Positions 57,782 to 64,000 of a stretch of DNA of 64,000 nt are shown here, in pieces (positions within the stretch are counted from its first letter, which is position 1; each line of letters opens with the position of its first letter). Made by a program: the position numbers and the translations under genes. Origin of the DNA: Phoronis australis. Its lineage: Eukaryota > Phoronida > Phoronidae. Under the pieces are notes generated by a model. The model made no database searches and was not told the origin of the DNA. It saw nothing but the letters and a program-made list of their open reading frames with translations. Location of the stretch: positions 333,827 to 397,826 of the forward strand of contig NMRA01000275.1 of assembly GCA_002633005.1 (NCBI GenBank), given 5' to 3'.

Positions 57782-59253
57782 AAATCACATAGGAACTGGT
57801 TAATTGTATTTACTTATGACATAATAACACATTAAGCATTACATGAGCTGTGGCTGGCTCTGGCTCCAACATTATGGAAGAGTTTTTTGATGACTGCTAA
57901 TATGAAGTTACTTGTTTGATACTTTACTGTATAACCTAATACTGCACTCGTTTTAGCGACCTCAGATTGTGTTTGACAACCTGGAAAAAAATCCACATCG
58001 CGGATAGGTCACCACTGCGAATACCAAAGTCAGACAATAATTCCCTCTAAATTAGTTTCAAGTATCGCGTTTACACTTTCACACTGTAAATTAACCTTTT
58101 AGTCACAACTGCTCTGCCTGTTTCATGAATGTAGCGCATTTGCCATCATGTTTAAATTACAACAGGAAGTACAACAGAAGTTTTTTTCTGGAAACTTCAC
58201 ACTTCATTTGGTGACTTAGCATTAACCTAAGGTTCGAGAGCTGTAATACAAGGAATGTTCATGGCTCAGATTTAGTACGAATTATTTGCAGTTTCTTTGT
58301 TTATTAAGGAGTCGGTTCTCAACATTACATAGTACATAATTATGTTTACACTTGACACTATAGTTTTAAATAAAAATCTGTAAATACTTAATTGCAATTT
58401 TCCTTGTTGAGTTTCAATTCCTAACCAGTGAAATTATTTGTAGTGAGACAGACGGCCTTTGACAAATTGCAGGTATGACAATTAGTACCACTACTGAAAT
58501 ACATTTTGCTGCAGTATGGAAAACATCCTTCTGCAACAGAAATGGACATCGAAAATTTAGTCACGATAAATTGCTTTACAACTTCGCACATCACACACAG
58601 TTTTTGGAAGCAATACTGAAATTTTATTAAACTGATTCAGGAAATGAATATAAGGTAAAACAGAGAGCGACAACTGCAGTGCCACTCCATAGAATGAGCG
58701 ACCTCTAGGAAGGGAGGGCAAGTTAATGGAGTTCCAGTCACTGGTTCAAGTTTGACAATCACCACTATGTCAATTAAACAAGAAAAGCAGAGGTAGCTTC
58801 AGAGTATAGTCATTACTCGTACAACGTTTCAAAATATAAACCACAAGAATCTTCAATGAATAAAAATGTTTCCAAAATAAGCAATATTTTTACTATACCT
58901 TTCTCTTTAATGAGTTTATATATACCACGATTTCAATAGAACAAGATTATGCAAGCACCATAGTGTGCAACACTGACTAAAGATAAATAAAACACCAGCC
59001 TCCTCAAGGAAGGGAGGCCAAACCCTTTCATTGACCATGACAATGGAGTACCTGTAACTACTTTAAAAATAAACAATATGTATCTATATATAATATATAT
59101 ATATATATAGATATATATATATCAAAATAAACAATGCAAGCACCAGAGATTGTGATACAAACTAATACTGTTAAAAAACGACAGCGTCCTCAAGGAAGGG
59201 GGGCCAAACCCTTTCATTGACAATGAGTCAATGGAGTACCTTTGCACCATACT
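57782..59253. repeat. Intergenic with ~187-bp tandem repeats and AT microsatellite
   Basis: A unit containing CCTCAAGGAAGGGAGGCCAA and CCCTTTCATTGAC, followed by AATGGAGTACCT, occurs at 58995-59056 and 59182-59243. A more diverged copy is at ~58693-58740. An (AT)n microsatellite lies at ~59083-59120. No coding frame. Part of it should be the 3' untranslated region of the Myb/SANT gene. 57782-58690 shows nothing recognisable. Confidence 0.6.
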
Positions 59254-62200
59254 TCACTTTTGGGTTTTTATCCAGTCAACTAGACTCTCCAGTGCCACCA
59301 CACGTCGCTCTTCAATGTCAGCGCGTCTCTTTTCAACCTCCAAATGTTCTTTATGCATGGCACTAAGGTCTGCTTTGTAAGAGGAAACCCACTGAGGCTC
59401 CTCATTTCTTTTGCGTTTTTTGGGGCGTGCTGGAGTACTAGCCACGAGCGGCACAGCATCAGACTCGATGGTATCATTTAACGGAGGCTCTGGCTCCACT
59501 GTGTTCACTAAAGAGGACACGGAAGCCACTGGAACCACAGCTGGGTCGCTTCCAAACATCTCTTCCATGGATTGGTAGTACGTCCATGTTGTGCGACTCT
59601 GACCAGTCTGGCTGTTTTTGTCTTTAATAATCTTAAATCTGTAACAAAATAGTAATGGAAAATAATGATGCACATAACTGTGTACACACGAGGTTTAAAC
59701 CCTTTTTCCTGTTGTTGTCGCGAGAAAAGAAGGCAGTTTAGTGACTAATAAAAAATATCAAACTGGACACATGAATTTCACATTCAATATAAATATTTAT
59801 TATTGCATTGCTATTTTCAACTGAGTCAACATGAAGACTTGCAAAAATTTACAAAATTTATCTTAAACAGGCCCAGGTATCCCAAAGAAACATTTTAACT
59901 GGATCTTGCACCCTAATTCCTTAGCTCACTGATTTTTAGGACATATAAGTTAGAAACACAACATATAGCGAAGATATGATTATGAAGTATGTTGAAAATT
60001 GCCAAATGTTTAAGAACAAGTTTTGTGTCGAAAATGATCTGCTGTAAATCACTGTGTCCAGAAAGTATTTTGATGTGAATATTGGAATGTGTTTGTGACA
60101 GGTTTTCTTGGTTTATTTAGCTTAGGTACTTCCTGTACATGTTCAGTTCAAGTTATTAATTGTTACCTCTTGACATATATTTAGCTTAGGTATTTCCTGT
60201 ATATGTTCAGTTTAAAGTTATTAATTGCTACCTCTTGACATATATTTACAAATCATCCCAGCCCAAGCTTATCTTTATACTATCACATCATACCGCAAAC
60301 AATTATTTTTCTCTACGAACCACCTCGGGTTTTATCTTTGTACAATATAAACCCACAGTGATGTTGGGGAATAACGCTGCATGATGCAGTCTATATGAGC
60401 CCCCAAGGTCGGTCGTTAGTGCAAGGGTCACCTACTTGCAGATATTTTTTGTTTTCACATGAATACAAGTTGTCAGTGAATACAAAACACATTGTTTGGC
60501 ATAAATGATTTTCCAGTAGCATTGTCGTATAGTTCCTACTATACATCACCATATTTGGGAGCCTGCTAATACATCTCTAACAATATCATCTGATGGAAAA
60601 TATACAAGAGTGTAAACTTTTGATGTCACTAACTTTTGCTAAACTGCCAGGTTCAAAGGTTTTCGAACATTGAGAGGAAAAAGACAAATGAATATGTTTT
60701 ACCTATTCCTCATGCTTCGGAACTTCTTTTCGCAATCCGCCCCAGAGTAGTTATGGCCTTTTTCTTTGAGGCGCTCAGCCACTTTGCACCATGCTTGTTT
60801 TTTGGTTATGGTGTTTTTTAAGAAATCTGAGTCCATTTCTTTTCTTGTACACAACAGCATCATCACTGCCTGGTGATTCCAGCTTGTCCTGTCTGAAGAA
60901 ATGAAAATAAGTAATTATAAGGAACAGGATACTGTGTACAAAAATCAGTATAGAAATATTTCTTTACAAGATTTTGATATGACTGCTGTAATGTCAAACA
61001 TTAGGGTGTTATTACGAAACGCCAGTCTCGAACAAGTGAGAGGTCAAAACCGTATCAAAAAACACCATTCTAAAGTAATTGAGAGAGTGGTTTACATGAA
61101 CTCATGATAAAGGAAGTGTTCTACTATAACTGGTTCAGGTGCTTACTTTCATCATCAGCACGGGGTTGAGTCTGCGAAAGTGACTCGCCAACAGGCTCTT
61201 CATAAGCCTCACTGCTGCCTCCTACTAAGCTGCTACTGCTTCCACTGGCACTGTCGCCACCCCTGCTGCTGCTGTTACTGTCACGACTTGTGGATGGGGT
61301 GAACAACTGATGCTGTATGAAGAACTCCATGGATTCAGCAAAGGCTGAAAAGACGATTGTTAAACCGTCTATATTTTGAAAGTTCTATACTAGAAAAGTA
61401 ACTCATGTTAATAAATTCATATGGTATAGGAATTAAGAAATCTATAAACAAAAGCTACAGTGAGTAAAACTCAGATATATGTGCGTTTAACTACTAGCAA
61501 GTTCATGTTCCACCTTATGTTATGATAAGACATTTTGAAGAGAAATTGCCACACAAAAATTATTCAAAAATATCCAACACCTTTTGGGAAAAAGAAGCGA
61601 AGTTTGTTCCGCACATAACAACGGCGTCAAATCCAAAACTAAGTTGCTACAGTAGACTATGTTAATACTCACTTAAGGTCTTGTGTCCTGATGGACAAGG
61701 AAAAGCTCTCTCTAGCTTGCTGTATACAAACTCAGCCAAGTCATTCTCTGAAAGAACAATGACGTTGAAGTTATCAGCAAAGCAGGATTTCAAATTAGGA
61801 TTCTGTGCCCAGTTGCAATGAAACTGTCCCAAATAGGGACTCAACCAAGTTCCCTAAATCTACTGTGTATTTGTGGGCTTGTGAAAACACTGATTGTCCT
61901 TATGTATGCTATTTGAGTCTCATTACTAAGTCAATTTTTGGCTTTGATAGAAGTCAAGAGAAAAACTCTACCTTGAATTCTCAATATTATGGAAAATAAG
62001 TAGGGATCTTTTCATGCACCGTCTCTAATTTAAGGACTAAGTCCCTTACTGTTATGACTGAATTAAGAACTAAAGATCATATGCTCGTGAGTCATAATCA
62101 GATTTCAGAGAATTGTTTTGCACAACTTACACAATCTATAATTCTAACAATCAGCGCCATATAAGACTCTGTTTTGAACTCTGCAATTCTAGTGAAAACC

Positions 62201-63187
62201 ACGAACTTAACATCCTCCCTTTTCTGAAAGTTCTTACTCATCATGCAATGTTTATTTCTAAATTTAAGTTCTCCAGTCAGTCTTCAGCTACCTTACATGT
62301 CATCCAGTGGTGTCCAGTTTACTCAATACAAAACAGATGTCTTTAGTTTGTCATAAGACACAACTTCCAGCATAGTAACAAATTAGTGTAAACAGTTCAG
62401 TTAAGGGGAATTGTCAGAATTATATAATCAAAACAAGCACAAGCTCCTAAGGGATCTTCTAGTTAACAGTAGTAAATAGCTTCTAAGGGTCATCCAGTCA
62501 ACTCTGGGTGGACTATGAGAGTGACAAAAACAATGAGTGATTGGTGTTATTCTGACCAATTTCCTCAATGTGTATATCTCACAGGTGGTCACAAATGCAA
62601 TCGTACAATCTATAATTCTAGCTATCAGAGCCATAAAAGGTTGTGTTTTGAACTCAGCAATTCTAGTGAAAACCACGAACATGGCACATTGCTTGTATTC
62701 AACTCAATTACTCAAATCCAATGCCTGGCAATGGGCCCTCATTTTTGAGAAATTTTGCATTAACAACGAGCCCCTTATTCAAAATATGGATCTGATCCAC
62801 GAAATGAAGGACCACTACAATTGGAAAGTACCAAAAATGGAATAATCAACTGTAAATAAAGGTAAAAAAACAAAAACGCGCCTGTGTGTTGCATGCCATT
62901 GTACATGTATGATGACCGACAGTCGGGATTCCGACAAGCACTTCAACTGTTAATTAGGACCTAAATGATTGCCAATTTACAAGAAATCGTGAGTTCAATA
63001 AAGCAAACATACCCTCAACAATCCTGTCATACGTTGACTTGGGTAATTGTATTGTAAATTTCTTCGTATCCTCTTCGTTACTCAGCGTCAGTGACGTGAA
63101 GCCTTCGCAGGACGCTAATTCTTGGAAATCTAAGTGAACATGCTCTCGAGGTTGTTTGCGAGCGCTCACGAGCGCTAACGTGAACAC
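59254..63187 (-). CDS. Myb/SANT-like (trihelix) DNA-binding protein, Harbinger partner
   Basis: Five exons with GT-AG junctions and matching phases: 63013-63187, 61673-61747, 61147-61344, 60703-60892 and 59254-59638 (stop), about 340 codons with no stop. Order: N-terminal region of unknown function; Ser-rich linker (SNSSSRGGDSASGSSSS); Myb/SANT-like domain over exons 4-5 (WNHQAVMMLLCTRKEMDSDF, KKQAWCKVAERLKEKGHNYS, CEKKFRSMRN, FKIIKDKNSQTG, TWTYYQSMEEMFG); basic KKRKR-type nuclear signal; and a C-terminal charged coiled coil (EVEKRRADIEERRVVALESL). Such proteins bind DNA and pair with Harbinger nucleases. No ATG opens exon 1 (the frame begins after a stop at ~63194), so the start lies in an upstream exon. 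Intron 4 contains family R. Confidence 0.75.
59901..60580 (+). repeat. Interspersed repeat family R, copy 3, with insertion
   Basis: Left part GGATCTTGCACCCTAATTCC and AACACAACATATAGCGAAG; right part GATGTTGGGGAATAACGCTG to GCCTGCTAATACATC. An insertion of about 290 bp (60062-60355) splits it. The insertion contains a ~64-bp tandem duplication (60117-60180 and 60181-60245, beginning TTAGCTTAGGTA). It lies in intron 4 of the Myb/SANT gene. Confidence 0.65.
62128..62687. repeat. ~80-bp direct repeat, two copies 475 bp apart
   Basis: 62128-62212 and 62603-62687 share ACAATCTATAATTCTA, TGTTTTGAACTC and GCAATTCTAGTGAAAACCAC. Both can be read in an open plus-strand frame with similar peptides, but the frames are short and start nowhere convincing. 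They lie in intron 1 of the Myb/SANT gene. Confidence 0.6.
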
Positions 63188-64000
63188 AGCTGTTCAGGAC
63201 GAGGGCGCTCAAATTGCTAGCGGGCGCTCACTCTATTGAACACGCTTCTGGTCACAGCTGCCACTGGCACTGTTGGTTGCTGGTTGCACAATAAATGTGT
63301 TGAATTCTCCACTGGAGGTAAATGTCCTTTAAATTGCCATGTCTCTGGGTTCTTTGATGTGTTTCACACATGCTGCCACCATGTTATATTATGGATGGTT
63401 GTAGTAGACATTAGATAAACATAGATGAACTAAGAATGTGGTCGCGAAAATCGTTAGAGCCACGTGGAGAACTCGATCATAAGTTGCGTTGACAAACTTT
63501 ATTTGTTTCTTTCTTATAGTTACTCGGTTCAACTGTAACATACAAAAAAAACGTTCTATGAGACAATTGAACAATACGTTGGTCGTTTACAAAGTTACAA
63601 TACTAATATTAAACATTGCATATATTCTTATTCGGACAACGTCAAACTACTTCAGGCAACGCTAATTAAAGTTACAGAGTACGCGTTACAATTACGTTGA
63701 AGTACTGACTGTATACTGTAACAAAACTAAGTACAAAATACTTACACCAATTTGCGGCATATATCACGACTAAACTCAAAGCTCAAGATACATGTAAGGA
63801 CGTTGAAGCACGAATGAGCTAAGCTGGCGCGCGTTACAGCTATAAACTATGGTGCGCCGAGCAGTTTTTCATATGCAAAATTCTATTGAAGAATTAGTCA
63901 CGTGGAAAATATACGCGGTAGAAGCTGGAGAGCAAACACATAAACCANCCAACGGAATAAAGACTGTGAACAATGACAAGTGTCATGCATTTAACAAATT
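63188..64000. other. Upstream of the Myb/SANT exon 1, nothing assigned
   Basis: Expected to hold an upstream exon with the start codon and the promoter. No open frame is convincing. GC-rich GAGCGCTC-type palindromes lie at 63160-63235, and a single N at 63947. Confidence 0.3.

Noticed and set aside
59083-59120. AT-rich tract as a replication origin or matrix attachment site
   Set aside because: Simple (AT)n microsatellite; nothing else supports a functional call.

Overview
This window is nuclear DNA from an animal, most likely an intron-rich and highly heterozygous marine invertebrate. The evidence is two conserved eukaryotic genes split into many short exons with GT-AG introns, introns packed with short inverted-repeat elements, and fossils of Ty3/gypsy, BEL/Pao, Ty1/copia, Harbinger, Tc1/mariner-like and piggyBac-like elements. 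The species cannot be named from the sequence alone. Three isolated N bases show it comes from a draft assembly.

Left third (1-30.3 kb): two genes stand head to head. BRIX1 (ribosome biogenesis) runs leftward from 11970; eight coding exons (253 codons) are visible and the C-terminal exon(s) lie beyond the left edge or are lost. PARS2 (mitochondrial prolyl-tRNA synthetase) runs rightward from 13390 to 30270 in 13 coding exons (448 codons), complete with its class II motifs. Their introns hold three copies of a ~1.4 kb TIR element with TA target sites, several hairpin or MITE-like elements, and two dispersed repeat families. PARS2 exon 6 is present twice, identical within the exon. Between the copies lie an N and an 85-bp segment that is an exact reverse complement of 10244-10328, so an assembly artefact must be considered.

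Middle (30.3-57.4 kb): after a decayed DDE transposase and a piggyBac-like MITE comes about 22.5 kb of LTR-retrotransposon wreckage. At least ten gypsy, Pao and copia fragments all lie on the minus strand and none is intact. Several insertions can be ordered by target-site duplications: a gypsy element (39495-42667, TSD TTCAT) sits in a Pao integrase fragment; a smaller LTR element (41960-42561, TSD ACAAC) sits inside that element's own LTR; and a third gypsy element (50642-54438, TSD-like CAGGG) sits in another gag gene. The uniform orientation and nested, broken content resemble a unistrand transposon graveyard of the piRNA-cluster type. That is an inference needing small-RNA data.

Right end (57.4-64 kb): the C-terminal half of a PIF/Harbinger nuclease (plus strand) is cut off by the retroelement block. 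Facing it is a five-exon, open Myb/SANT-like (trihelix) gene on the minus strand. Together they look like the two-gene cargo of a Harbinger transposon in which only the DNA-binding partner stayed open.
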